64,000 bases of DNA from Flavobacterium seoulense (GTDB taxonomy: Bacteria > Bacteroidota > Bacteroidia > Flavobacteriales > Flavobacteriaceae): the NCBI RefSeq assembly GCF_000695795.1, contig NZ_JNCA01000016.1, positions 62,001 through 126,000 of the forward strand, in the 5' to 3' direction. Under the pieces are notes generated by a model, which was given only the letters and a program-made list of their open reading frames with translations, made no database searches and was not told where the DNA came from. Shown here one piece after another: positions 27,059-36,668 of this stretch. Position 1 is the stretch's first letter, and each line of letters opens with the position of its first letter. Position numbers and translations under genes: made by a program.

Positions 27059-29335
27059 TTAATTATCTTTTGAAATAATTAATGTTGAAGGAATATTAGC
27101 CAGCCATGGACTTTTAGAATCTACTAAATGTTTCCAGCCATCTATGGTAATTAACATCAAATCTTGTTGCTCCAGAAATTCCTTTTCAATAATTTTTTCT
27201 TTCTTTAAAACAATTTGGTCAGGAACGGCTTGTTCCATCAGTCTGATTTTTTCTTTGATACTTAAATCGGTGGTAATTTTTCCTTCTATGTCCAGAATGA
27301 CAATTTTTGCTCCTATGTTTCGAATAAATTTTTGAACATAATCCTGAATTACTTCCCAGTCTTTAGTTGTAAAAATAGGAATGAAAATTGTCGAAATATC
27401 CGTTAAATTCTTATCGATTAAAACGCCTACCGGCACTTGCGATTTAGAAATTATTTGTCTTGTTCCATCATCAAATGGTGCAGATTCTAAAATATTTTCT
27501 TTTCCTGTAACGGTATTAATCAATTTTTCAGGATTAATAATACGGGTGGTAAAACCTAATACTTTCCCCAATAAACTTCCTTCATAAATTGATCTTCCCA
27601 GCCCAATCAATAATAAATCATGTTTACTTTTATTAGCCGTATTTACAATTTCGCTATCAATATCTGACGAAGTTTTAAACATCGTTATGATATTTCTATT
27701 CAAATCAATCGATTCCTGAATGACTTCTTTAAAACTTTCGGCTTCATAAGTATCGGTATTATAATGATGAACCTCTTCGGTAGGTAGAAAATGCATCGCT
27801 GTAATTTCAGAACTATCGGGTCTTTTATTAGTCAAACTATCGGCTACTTTAAGTAATGCCCTCCCCGATTCTGGTCGGTCGAATGATAATAAAATTCGAT
27901 ACTTATTTTGCAAAACAGTATCTGCTTCGGTCTTATTTTCTGATTTAAAAATCCAATTGATCAAATCAAGCATTGGCCCGGTCATAAAAGTGGTAGCCAA
28001 TGCCATAATTACCATCATCGAAAATAACTCAGGACTTAAAACACCTAAATCATAACCAATATTTAAAGCTACTAATTCGGTTAATCCTCTGGTATTCATT
28101 AAAGCGCCAATAGACAAACTGTCTTTCCAGTTTTGGCCCACAAATTTTGCCGCCAGCGTACTACTTACAAATTTACCAATAACAGCCACGAGGAAAATTA
28201 AACCAGCTGTTTTCCATAAATGTGGTTCATTTAACAAACCTATTTGGGTTCTTAATCCGGTAAACACAAAAAATAAAGGAAGCAATAATACTAGGGCAAC
28301 ATCTTCTACTTTTTCTATAAACAGGTTTCTAAATCGAATGTTTTCAGGCATAATTGCACCAGCAATAAAAGCTCCAAATAAAGCATGAATTCCGATTATT
28401 TCTGTTAAATAAGAAGATACAATCAGTGTTAGGAAAAAGATAGCTACGATAGGTTTGCTTAATTTTTCGCCAGTTGCATATAAATCGCCTATTCGCTTCA
28501 AAAACGGACGCACTACTTTAATCATTAAAAGTACATAACCTAAGGCTAAAAGCACCGTGTAAATAGCGCTCCCGAAAGAACCTGCTTTTACAATAGCAAT
28601 TACAACTGCCAGGATACACCAGGCCGTAATATCATCGGCAGCGGCACAGGTAATTACAACAGTTCCCAGTTTTGTTTTATGAATTCCGCGTTCCTGAACA
28701 ATCCTTGCCAAAACAGGAAAAGCAGTAATACTCATGGCAATTCCGGCAAATAAACCAAAGGAAATGAACTGAACATCGGCAGGTGCAAATTCGTCATAAA
28801 TAAAATAAGCCAATCCCATTCCTAAAACAAAAGGAATAATAATGCTGGCGTGACTTATTACAACAGCATCATGGGCTTTATTCCTTAAAATTTTCATATC
28901 AATCTCCATTCCCACGATGTACATGAACAAAATCAAACCAATCTGGCTTAAAAACTGAAGATTACTAAGCGATTCTACAGGAAATAATACTGCCGAAAAC
29001 TCTGGCAGATACATTCCTACCAGCGATGGTCCCATAACGATACCTGCAATCATTTCACCAATTACAGCAGGCTGTTTTATTTTAATACAAATCCATCCAA
29101 AAATACGGGCAACAAAAATGATGGTAACAATCTGAGCTAATAAAAGTGCTAATGGATGATGTAAGTTTTTAAGTAAAGAATCTACAAATTCGCTCCACTC
29201 ACTTTTGTCTGATGTTGGAATTTTAAGGTTTCTTCCCGTTTCCAGCTTTATTCCCATCAGAACAATCCAATACATTAAAACGGAAAATCCACCAATAATA
29301 CCTACATAAAAAATACTGTTTCTTAAATTTTTCAT
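27059..29335 (-). CDS. CPA2-type cation:proton antiporter, second paralogue
   Basis: Predicted 758-residue monovalent cation/H+ exchanger, colinear with the 757-residue protein at 20269-22542. It has the same N-terminal span, exchanger domain with ITAFPVLARIVQE and AADDITAWCILAVV, and C-terminal Usp-like half. The membrane part is much more alike between the two than the soluble part, suggesting an old duplication with divergent regulation. This copy stands alone, with no two-component genes beside it. A bidirectional terminator separates it from the RND gene. Confidence 0.9.
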   Translation of the reverse strand: MKNLRNSIFYVGIIGGFSVLMYWIVLMGIKLETGRNLKIPTSDKSEWSEFVDSLLKNLHHPLALLLAQIVTIIFVARIFGWICIKIKQPAVIGEMIAGIVMGPSLVGMYLPEFSAVLFPVESLSNLQFLSQIGLILFMYIVGMEIDMKILRNKAHDAVVISHASIIIPFVLGMGLAYFIYDEFAPADVQFISFGLFAGIAMSITAFPVLARIVQERGIHKTKLGTVVITCAAADDITAWCILAVVIAIVKAGSFGSAIYTVLLALGYVLLMIKVVRPFLKRIGDLYATGEKLSKPIVAIFFLTLIVSSYLTEIIGIHALFGAFIAGAIMPENIRFRNLFIEKVEDVALVLLLPLFFVFTGLRTQIGLLNEPHLWKTAGLIFLVAVIGKFVSSTLAAKFVGQNWKDSLSIGALMNTRGLTELVALNIGYDLGVLSPELFSMMVIMALATTFMTGPMLDLINWIFKSENKTEADTVLQNKYRILLSFDRPESGRALLKVADSLTNKRPDSSEITAMHFLPTEEVHHYNTDTYEAESFKEVIQESIDLNRNIITMFKTSSDIDSEIVNTANKSKHDLLLIGLGRSIYEGSLLGKVLGFTTRIINPEKLINTVTGKENILESAPFDDGTRQIISKSQVPVGVLIDKNLTDISTIFIPIFTTKDWEVIQDYVQKFIRNIGAKIVILDIEGKITTDLSIKEKIRLMEQAVPDQIVLKKEKIIEKEFLEQQDLMLITIDGWKHLVDSKSPWLANIPSTLIISKDN

Positions 29336-29634
29336 CTATTTTTTAGTTTAATACTCTCTTTTATGAATGGCTTTTTGTAGTTAAAAACCAGTCCAATCAG
29401 AGTGTTTATTCAATAAAATCAGGACAATTTTATAACAAAATCAACTGAGGCACAACAACGGTACTTTAATTATGTAATAACACAGAAAAACTTTGTAATG
29501 AAACAGAATTGCAGTAGTAAAAACACACTTATTTTACTTCTTGAAATTAGGACATAATTATTATTTTTGTCGCCGAAAAAGTCCGTTGTATTCAACGGAT
29601 AACAAATTAAAAACTAATAAAAAAACAGATTAAA
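29336..29634. promoter_or_regulatory. Divergent gap with the mscS promoter
   Basis: The 299-bp gap between antiporter 2 and mscS has no gene. It contains a complete flavobacterial promoter for mscS: TTG at 29541-29543, an 18-bp spacer, and the -7 box TATTTTTG at 29562-29569. No clear minus-strand box for the antiporter was found. Confidence 0.65.
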
Positions 29635-30462
29635 ATGGCAATAGACCAACAAGTTACATTGGTAAACAAATACATTGAAAAAACTATCGATTTTGGTGTT
29701 GAATATGCTCCTAAATTAGTTGGTGGAATTATAGTTCTTGTGGTAGGTTTATGGTTTACTAACATCGTGACTAAAGCCGTTGGGAAATCATTAGAAAAAT
29801 CAAAAATTGATCAATCTCTGGTTCCATTTTTAAAAAGTTTAACTAACATCACTTTAAAAGTGCTGGTGGGTGTTACGGTAATGGGAATGATTGGTATCCA
29901 AATGACTTCTTTTGTGGCAATTCTGGGAGCTGCAGGTTTAGCCGTAGGTATGGCATTATCAGGAACACTTCAAAATTTTGCCGGAGGAGTAATTATTTTA
30001 ATCCTAAAACCTTTTAAAATAGGTGATACTATCGAAGCGCAAGGATTTATAGGAACAGTAAAAGAAATTACTATTTTCTCAACATTACTCAACACTGCCG
30101 ATAAAAAACTGGTTATCATTCCTAATGGACCACTTTCAACAGGAGCATTAACTAACTATTCTGCCGAATCAACCCGAAGAGTAGATTGGACTTTCGGTAT
30201 TTCTTATGGTGATAACGTAGAAAATCTAAAAAAAGCAATTCAGGATTTTATTGCTGAAGACCCTAGAATTTTAAAAGATCCGGCTCCTTTTATAGGACTT
30301 GCAGCTTTAGCTAATACTTCGGTTAATTTTACAGTGAGAGTTTGGGTTAACAGCCCTGATTACTGGGGGGTGTTTTTTGATATGAATGAAAAAGTATATA
30401 CTAAATTTGGCAATTACAACCTCAACATTCCTATACCACCTGGCACCACTCCTATTCAGTAA
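29635..30462 (+). CDS. Small-conductance mechanosensitive channel (MscS family)
   Basis: Tension-gated channel of 275 residues that releases solutes on hypo-osmotic shock. Spans lie at about 26-46, 70-90 and the pore-lining helix at 93-125, which carries the glycine/alanine-rich AAGLAVGMALSGTLQNFAGG. The cytoplasmic beta domain and vestibule follow (FKIGDTIEAQGFIGTVKEI, 'IPNGPLSTGALTNYS'). Length equals E. coli MscS. It has its own promoter and terminator, so it is monocistronic. Confidence 0.95.
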   Translation: MAIDQQVTLVNKYIEKTIDFGVEYAPKLVGGIIVLVVGLWFTNIVTKAVGKSLEKSKIDQSLVPFLKSLTNITLKVLVGVTVMGMIGIQMTSFVAILGAAGLAVGMALSGTLQNFAGGVIILILKPFKIGDTIEAQGFIGTVKEITIFSTLLNTADKKLVIIPNGPLSTGALTNYSAESTRRVDWTFGISYGDNVENLKKAIQDFIAEDPRILKDPAPFIGLAALANTSVNFTVRVWVNSPDYWGVFFDMNEKVYTKFGNYNLNIPIPPGTTPIQ

Positions 30463-30485
30463 AAGCATATACAAATAAAACAAAG

Positions 30486-30520
30486 AACTTCCCAATTTAT
30501 TCAAGTTGGGAAGTTTTTTT
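30486..30520 (+). terminator. mscS terminator
   Basis: Perfect 10-bp stem AACTTCCCAA/TTGGGAAGTT (30486-30495, 30506-30515) followed by a T-run. Confidence 0.85.
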
Positions 30521-30562
30521 ATTTAAAAATAGTTTTTTCTTACAAAACATTCGAAAAAATTA

Positions 30563-30570
30563 TATATTTG
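30563..30570 (+). promoter_or_regulatory. -7 box for the MORN gene
   Basis: TATATTTG, a full match to TAnnTTTG, 32 nt upstream of the ATG at 30603. Confidence 0.55.
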
Positions 30571-30602
30571 AATACCAATCTAATTCAATAAACCATAACC
30601 AA

Positions 30603-31727
30603 ATGACCAAAAACCTCATCCTTCTACTTTTACTAATTAGTATTATTTGCAATGCACAAAATACAACAACTCAAGAAAAACTTAATACTACAGAAAATGA
30701 CTCTATCTTAATTTGTCCTTTTCCTAACAATTGTGGTTATTATAAAGGAGGATACACCATTCAAAACGAAAAAAATGAAGCCAATGGAAAAGGCAAAGCG
30801 AATTTACGTGGCGGTATTGCAGAAGGCAACTGGAAAAACAATAGACTAGAAGGTTATGGAACTTATGAAGTTAAAAATGGATATAAATATATTGGCAATT
30901 TTAAAGACGGCCAGTTTTTCGGGCAAGGCTCAATAACTTATAATATTGGCAACAAATATATTGGCGAATGGAAAGACAGTAAATTCTACGGACAAGGTGT
31001 TTTTTACACATCAAATGGCACTAAATATGCTGGCAAATGGAATTCTGGCATAGGTAATGACTTAGGATTTGTTATTTTTATTAAAAACTCAGTGTATACC
31101 GGCACCAAATATAACGGTAAAGGAACTAGAATAAACCAAAATGGAGATATTTATACAGGCGATTTTAAAAATGGAAAATCAAATGGTCAAGGAATTAGAA
31201 AATACCCAAATGGAGCTGTTTATACAGGTGCATTTAAAGATGGAAAACCAAATGGTCAAGGAATAGAAACTTATAAAGATGGCCGGAAATATACTGGTCA
31301 ATGGAAGGAAGGCAAATTTGATGGAAAAGGTACACTTACAAATACTACAATAGGCTTCAGTTATATTGGTGATTGGAAAGACGGAAAGCTTAACGGCAAA
31401 GGAACTTACATTGATACAAAACAAAAATACATTGGGGAATTTAAAGACAACAGAATGAATGGTCAAGGAACAATTTCATACGAAAACAAAGAAAAATATA
31501 CCGGAGAATGGAAAGAAGGCTATCGAACAGGTCAAGGAACTTATACTTGGCCAAATGGCGATAAATACATTGGTTCTTTTATAAAAAATAAACGAATTGG
31601 TCAAGGAACTATGTTTTACGCCAATGGAGAAAAATTCGTAGGCGAATGGAAAGACAGAAAAGAATTCAACGGAATTCTATACAAAAACAACGGAGAAAAA
31701 AATCCAGTTATCGTGATGGTGTTCTAG
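30603..31727 (+). CDS. Secreted MORN-repeat protein
   Basis: Exported protein of 374 residues. A signal peptide (about 1-19, ending CNAQ) precedes about a dozen MORN repeats (about 45-365) of the form Y-x-G-x-W/F-K-x-G-K-x-x-G-x-G, for example YTGEWKEGYRTGQGTY. MORN repeats form an elongated beta-sheet strip used for lipid or protein contacts. No catalytic domain is attached, unlike the kinases and methyltransferases that often carry such repeats. It is monocistronic, with its own TATATTTG box. The binding partner is unknown. Confidence 0.9.
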   Translation: MTKNLILLLLLISIICNAQNTTTQEKLNTTENDSILICPFPNNCGYYKGGYTIQNEKNEANGKGKANLRGGIAEGNWKNNRLEGYGTYEVKNGYKYIGNFKDGQFFGQGSITYNIGNKYIGEWKDSKFYGQGVFYTSNGTKYAGKWNSGIGNDLGFVIFIKNSVYTGTKYNGKGTRINQNGDIYTGDFKNGKSNGQGIRKYPNGAVYTGAFKDGKPNGQGIETYKDGRKYTGQWKEGKFDGKGTLTNTTIGFSYIGDWKDGKLNGKGTYIDTKQKYIGEFKDNRMNGQGTISYENKEKYTGEWKEGYRTGQGTYTWPNGDKYIGSFIKNKRIGQGTMFYANGEKFVGEWKDRKEFNGILYKNNGEKNPVIVMVF

Positions 31728-31951
31728 TAGAATAAAACGAGTACTACTTCATCAAAAAAATAACAGATTTATTTTAGATAATCTAAAAGATTCCTGACTA
31801 TATAAGCAATTAAACAATAGTTCTTCATCGGATGTGCAGTTCTGGAAAAAATTTTTATTTTTACTAATGACCTCATAGAAACTTAGCTTAAAAATGAGTT
31901 TTCTAAAAACAGGTCTTAGCACTAAATACCACTAAATAGCATACTAATAAT

Positions 31952-34570
31952 ATGGAGAATACCAATTCAGAATCAGAAAGACTAGCCGTTGCTAACAACT
32001 ATAAAAACTGGAAAAAATGGGGACCTTATCTGGCCGAAAGACAATGGGGAACCGTTCGCGAAGATTATAGCCAATATGGGGAAGCCTGGGAATATATTGA
32101 TCACGACAAGGCACGCAGTAATGCTTACCGATGGGGCGAAGAAGGTATCGGCGGTTTTTGTGATTCCCGCGAAATTTTGTGTCTGGCTCCTGCTTTTTGG
32201 AATGGTAAAGACCCTATTTTAAAAGAACGTTTATTTGGTTTAACCAATAATCAGGGAAATCATGGCGAGGACGTAAAAGAGCTCTATTTTCATCAGATTT
32301 CTACCCCTACACATACTTACAACAAATACCTTTACAAATATCCGCAAAACGAATTTCCATACAGCGACTTAGTTAATAACAACAGACGAAGCCGTGAGGA
32401 AACCGAATTTGAATTACTAGACAGCGAAGCCTTTAAAGACAACGCTTATTTTGATTGCTATATCGAATATGCCAAAGCAGGTATTGATGATATTTTAATG
32501 AAAGTTAGCGTGGTGAACCGAGCAGCAAATGATGCCAGCATACACGTATTACCTCATTTTTGGTTTCGTAATTTCTGGAAACATAATAATAGGCATCCGC
32601 GACCTGATATGGAATCAGTTTCCGAAAATGTGATACTTTCTAAAAGCAGCCGAATTGGTGATTTTTATCTTTATCATGAATATGGCCAACAATTGTTTTG
32701 TGAAAATGAAACTAACAACGAACGTATTTATAATGTCCCAAACGAATACCAATACGTTAAAGACGGAATCAACAATCACGTTATCAACGGAGCAGAATCA
32801 GTAAATCCAAATAAAACCGGAACGAAAGCCGCTATATGGTACAAACTGGATCTAAAACCTGGCGAAAGTAAAACCATTAGATTACGATTAAGCAATACTT
32901 CACTTGAAAATCCCTGGGCCGATTTTGAAAATCTATTTGACCAAAAGAAACAGGAATGTGAAGCTTTTTATAACGAAACCATAAATGAAAAAATTCCTGA
33001 AGCACACAGAGCAATAGCCAAGAGTGCCTTTTCAGGTTTGTTATGGACCAAGCAGTTTTATTATTTCAATATTCACAAATGGCTTTTTGGCGGAACTGAA
33101 GAAAACCCGGCCAATAGAACTAATCTGCGTAATTTTAGCTGGCAGCACCTCAACAACCGTCACGTGATTTCCATGCCTGACAAATGGGAATACCCTTGGT
33201 ATGCCGCCTGGGATTTGGCTTTTCACATGGCGTCTTTTGTAGAAATCGATCCTTATTTTGCCAAACAACAATTGCTGTTAGTTTTACAGGAAAGTTACAT
33301 GCATCCTAACGGGCAAATTCCTGCTTACGAATGGAATTTTAGCGATGTGAATCCTCCTGTGCATTCGTGGGCGGTTTGGCATGTTTATGATAAAGATAAA
33401 AACCGAACCGGTGTAGCTGATACTGCTTTTCTTGAAAAAGCATTCTTAAAACTCACAATCAATTTTACCTGGTGGGTAAACCAAAAAGATACTTCCGGAA
33501 CTGATTTATTCGAAGGTGGATTTTTAGGTTTGGATAACATTGGAGTTTTCGACCGCAACCACATGCCCGAAGGAATTAAGAAAATGCAACAAGCTGATGC
33601 CACGAGCTGGATGGCAATGTTTTCTTTGAATATGCTTCGAATGTCACTCGAACTGGCAAAAACCAATAAAATCTACGAAGAAGTATCGGCTAAATTTTTC
33701 AGGCACTTTTTAAATATTGCCTGGGCGATGCACCATATTGGGAAAAAAGATATTTCGCTTTGGGATGACGAAGACAATTTCTACTATGATGTGGTCGAAA
33801 TGGCAAATGGAAAAACCGACCGTTTAAAAGTACGTTCTTTAGTGGGTGTAATTCCTATGTTTGCAGTCGAAATCATGCATAAAGATTTGTTTGAGGAATT
33901 GAAAGATTTTAGAAGACGAGCCAACGAAATTATAAGAACAAGACCTGATTTGGCTTCGTTGATTTCTAATTTAGAAAAAACCAATGAAGAGGGTAATTTT
34001 CTATTCTCGATCATGCGTGGTTTCAGGTTAGAACATTTGTTAAAACGCTTGTTAGATGAAAATGAGTTTTTATCTGAGTTTGGAATTCGTTCGCTTTCTA
34101 AGTTTCACAAAGATCATCCATTTGTTTTCAACGGTTCGCACCAAATCCAGTATGAACCCGGTGAAAGCCGTTCGGCTATGTTTGGCGGAAATTCCAACTG
34201 GCGTGGTCCTATCTGGATGCCATTGAACTATATGATTATTCAATCATTGCGTAAATATTATACTTTTTATGGTCCAACATATATCTACGAATTCCCAACG
34301 GGTTCGGGCAATAAATTAAATTTAAAAGAAATTGCTAACGAACTAACGAAACGATTAATTAAATTATTCGAAAGAAATCCAGAAGGCAAATTTCAATACC
34401 ATGCTGATGACTCCGAAAATCATTTTGCCAACAACGAACATTTTAGAAACGAACACTTATTCTATGAATTTTTTGATGGCGACAATGGAAAAGGACTCGG
34501 TGCTTCACATCAAACCGGATGGACCGCTTTGATTGCTAATTTAATTTTAGAATTAGAGAAGAATAGTTAA
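31952..34570 (+). CDS. GH63-like (MGH1-type) glucosidase, cytosolic
   Basis: Predicted glycoside hydrolase of 872 residues without signal peptide. The opening 'RQWGTVREDYSQYGEAWEYI' and the (alpha/alpha)6-barrel segments 'EYPWYAAWDLAFHMASFVEIDP', 'PAYEWNFSDVNPPVHSWAVW' and 'NWRGPIWMPLNYMIIQSL' are those I know from bacterial proteins annotated as glucosidases of the GH63/MGH1-like clan. Acidic residues in AWDLAF and EWNFSD are candidate catalytic or binding groups. Possible substrates are alpha-glucosides, mannosylglycerate-type solutes or trehalose-like sugars. It stands alone, followed by a hairpin at 34592-34628. Confidence 0.8.
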   Translation: MENTNSESERLAVANNYKNWKKWGPYLAERQWGTVREDYSQYGEAWEYIDHDKARSNAYRWGEEGIGGFCDSREILCLAPAFWNGKDPILKERLFGLTNNQGNHGEDVKELYFHQISTPTHTYNKYLYKYPQNEFPYSDLVNNNRRSREETEFELLDSEAFKDNAYFDCYIEYAKAGIDDILMKVSVVNRAANDASIHVLPHFWFRNFWKHNNRHPRPDMESVSENVILSKSSRIGDFYLYHEYGQQLFCENETNNERIYNVPNEYQYVKDGINNHVINGAESVNPNKTGTKAAIWYKLDLKPGESKTIRLRLSNTSLENPWADFENLFDQKKQECEAFYNETINEKIPEAHRAIAKSAFSGLLWTKQFYYFNIHKWLFGGTEENPANRTNLRNFSWQHLNNRHVISMPDKWEYPWYAAWDLAFHMASFVEIDPYFAKQQLLLVLQESYMHPNGQIPAYEWNFSDVNPPVHSWAVWHVYDKDKNRTGVADTAFLEKAFLKLTINFTWWVNQKDTSGTDLFEGGFLGLDNIGVFDRNHMPEGIKKMQQADATSWMAMFSLNMLRMSLELAKTNKIYEEVSAKFFRHFLNIAWAMHHIGKKDISLWDDEDNFYYDVVEMANGKTDRLKVRSLVGVIPMFAVEIMHKDLFEELKDFRRRANEIIRTRPDLASLISNLEKTNEEGNFLFSIMRGFRLEHLLKRLLDENEFLSEFGIRSLSKFHKDHPFVFNGSHQIQYEPGESRSAMFGGNSNWRGPIWMPLNYMIIQSLRKYYTFYGPTYIYEFPTGSGNKLNLKEIANELTKRLIKLFERNPEGKFQYHADDSENHFANNEHFRNEHLFYEFFDGDNGKGLGASHQTGWTALIANLILELEKNS

Positions 34571-34591
34571 TTTTCATTTTTAAGATATTTA

Positions 34592-34628
34592 AAAATCCCG
34601 TCTTGTTTTAAGAACAATATGGGATTTT
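34592..34628 (+). terminator. Terminator after the GH63-like gene
   Basis: AAAATCCC (34592-34599) pairs with GGGATTTT (34621-34628), with a second inner stem CTTGTT/AACAA-G between. A short T-rich run is included in the outer arm. Confidence 0.6.
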
Positions 34629-34896
34629 CTACTCGGAAAAAAACTCAAAACCGTATCCATCATTTTTTGGATGCATTAAAATCCATCCCTATAAAATATG
34701 CCGAGCCTACGGCTCTTTAACATACTTCTATAAAATGAATTAAATTTCTTTACCAAATCTACACAGAAAAGTTCCGTAGGAACGACCTATTTTGTAGCCC
34801 CGAAATTTATTTCGGGGAGAAATCGATTCATTTTTTAGAGTCCCGTAGGGACGGCATATAAATCAATTTCCTATTCAATTTATAATTCCACAACTC

Positions 34897-34984
34897 CCTA
34901 GCCCCGATAGAAGTGAAAATCCTTTTGTATCTCGTCTTTTCGGACGAGACACAAAAGATTGTAACGAATAGCGGGATTAGCTCC
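34897..34984 (+). ncRNA. Structured repeat, possibly Flavo-1-like RNA
   Basis: A long hairpin pairs CTTTTGTATCTCGTC (34922-34936) with 34943-34957, 14 of 15 positions. It is enclosed by CTAgcCCCG (34898-34906) pairing with CGGGatTAG (34972-34980). The flanking words CCCTAGCCCCGATAG and AACGAATAGCGGGATTAGC are ones I remember as highly repeated in Flavobacterium intergenic regions. The Rfam family Flavo-1 is a candidate, but I have not verified the match. It lies upstream of asnS with a promoter in between, so it need not be part of the asnS leader. Confidence 0.45.
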
Positions 34985-35024
34985 TAAATAGACAGATTGA
35001 ATTTACTGCTTTAAAAAAATGAAT

Positions 35025-35032
35025 TATATTTG
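35025..35032 (+). promoter_or_regulatory. -7 box for asnS
   Basis: TATATTTG fits TAnnTTTG, 42 nt before the ATG. A TTG at 34997-34999 is 25 bp upstream, slightly beyond the usual spacing. Confidence 0.55.
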
Positions 35033-35074
35033 TGTCAGAGAAACAAGAGTATTTTAATTGTTATTTATACATAG

Positions 35075-36508
35075 ATGAAGCATACAAAAGTTAAAGACTT
35101 GCTTAATAGTTCGATAACGTTACAGGAAGTAAATGCAAAAGGATGGGTAAGAACATTTAGAAACAATCAATTTATTGCTTTGAATGATGGTTCGACTATT
35201 AACAACATTCAATGTGTGGTTGATTTTGAAAACACTCCTGAAGAAACTTTAAAACGAATCACCACTGGTGCAGCGATTTCGGTAACAGGGACCTTGGCGG
35301 AAAGTAAAGGTGCTGGTCAGCAATATGAAATTCAGGTAGCGAAACTGCAAATTCTTGGCGATTCAGATCCTGAGAAATTCCCGATGCAACCGAAAAAACA
35401 TTCGCTGGAATTCCTGCGTGAAAATGCACATTTGCGAGTAAGAACGAATTCTTTTGGTGCTATTATGCGTATTCGTTCGGTATTGTCGTTTGCAGTACAT
35501 AGTTATTTCCAACAAAAAGGTTTTGTATATGTGAATACACCAATTATCACTGGAGCTGATGCCGAAGGTGCCGGCGAAATGTTTCAGGTAACTTCGTTGC
35601 CATTGGACAATTTACCAAAAACAGAAGAAGGAAATATCGATTACAAGAAAGATTTCTTTGGAAAACATACCAATCTAACGGTTTCAGGCCAACTGGAAGG
35701 CGAAACTTTTGCGATGGCTTTGGGACAGATTTATACTTTTGGACCAACATTCAGAGCCGAAAATTCGAATACCTCCCGCCATTTGGCTGAATTTTGGATG
35801 ATTGAACCCGAAGTGGCTTTTAATGATTTGGATGCCAATATGGATTTGGCAGAAGATTTTATTCAGTATGTAATCAAATATGCTCTGGACAATTGTGCTG
35901 ATGATTTGAAGTTTTTAGAAGCAAGACTTCTGGAAGAAGAAAAATCAAAACCACAGGCGGAAAGAAGTGAAATGACTTTACTTGAAAAACTGAATTTTGT
36001 TTTAGAAAATAATTTCAAACGCGTTTCTTATACCGAAGCGATTGACATTTTAAGAGATTCGACTCCAAATAAAAAGAAGAAATTCAGTTATATCATTAAC
36101 GAATGGGGCGCCGATTTACAATCGGAACACGAGCGTTATTTGGTAGAAAAACATTTTAAATGCCCTGTAATTTTGTTTGATTATCCAGCCAATATCAAAG
36201 CGTTTTACATGCGTTTGAACGAAGACGGAAAAACCGTTCGCGCTATGGATATTCTTTTCCCTGGAATTGGTGAAATTGTAGGCGGATCCCAAAGAGAAGA
36301 ACGTTATGATGTACTAATCGAAAAAATGAAGGATTTAGGAATCGACGAAAAAGAATTATATTGGTATTTAGATACCCGACGTTTTGGTAGTGCTGTTCAC
36401 TCTGGTTTCGGACTTGGATTTGAAAGATTAGTACTTTTTGTTACAGGAATGTCCAATATTCGTGACGTAATTCCGTTTCCTAGAACACCAATGAATGCCG
36501 AATTTTAA
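35075..36508 (+). CDS. asnS: Asparagine--tRNA ligase
   Basis: Class II synthetase of 477 residues that charges tRNA-Asn. The N-terminal OB-fold anticodon domain (about 1-115) contains '[21 protein letters not shown]'. The catalytic core has motif 2 '[21 protein letters not shown]' (about 227-247) and motif 3 '[18 protein letters not shown]' (about 447-464). The insertion between motifs and the EFWM phrase favour Asn over Asp. A TATATTTG box precedes it, and a repeat-rich gap without a clear terminator follows. Confidence 0.96.
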   Translation: MKHTKVKDLLNSSITLQEVNAKGWVRTFRNNQFIALNDGSTINNIQCVVDFENTPEETLKRITTGAAISVTGTLAESKGAGQQYEIQVAKLQILGDSDPEKFPMQPKKHSLEFLRENAHLRVRTNSFGAIMRIRSVLSFAVHSYFQQKGFVYVNTPIITGADAEGAGEMFQVTSLPLDNLPKTEEGNIDYKKDFFGKHTNLTVSGQLEGETFAMALGQIYTFGPTFRAENSNTSRHLAEFWMIEPEVAFNDLDANMDLAEDFIQYVIKYALDNCADDLKFLEARLLEEEKSKPQAERSEMTLLEKLNFVLENNFKRVSYTEAIDILRDSTPNKKKKFSYIINEWGADLQSEHERYLVEKHFKCPVILFDYPANIKAFYMRLNEDGKTVRAMDILFPGIGEIVGGSQREERYDVLIEKMKDLGIDEKELYWYLDTRRFGSAVHSGFGLGFERLVLFVTGMSNIRDVIPFPRTPMNAEF

Positions 36509-36668
36509 AAATAAAGTTAGAAGTCAGAAGATTGGAGGTTAGAAGTTAAACAAAATCTCAAACCAGAACTTCAAATAATAAAAATTAGAAGTTAAAGTTA
36601 AAAGTCATGAGTTAAGAAGTAGCAATACTCAACTCATAACCTATAACTCATAACCCGTAACTAGAAAT
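36509..36668. repeat. GTTAGAAGT and ACTCATAAC word repeats between asnS and rpoN
   Basis: The 160-bp gap is almost entirely short wandering words: AAAGTTAGAAGTCAGAAG (36513-36530), GGTTAGAAGTTAA, then several ACTCATAAC/CCTATAAC/CCGTAAC units near 36628-36662. The first word is the one found inside leuS; the second recurs, inverted, at 49318-49350 and 61756-61779. Confidence 0.7.

Larger units (their letters stand above)
34571..35074. repeat. Repeat-rich 504-bp gap before asnS
   Basis: No gene is seen. The gap holds, in order: a terminator hairpin; three palindromes sharing a CCGTAGG or CCTACGG core (34703-34715, 34771-34783, 34840-34852); a hairpin CCCCGAAA/TTTCGGGG (34798-34805 with 34810-34817); a 90-nt RNA-like element (34897-34984); and the asnS -7 box at 35025-35032. 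This density is far above that of other gaps here. Confidence 0.75.
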
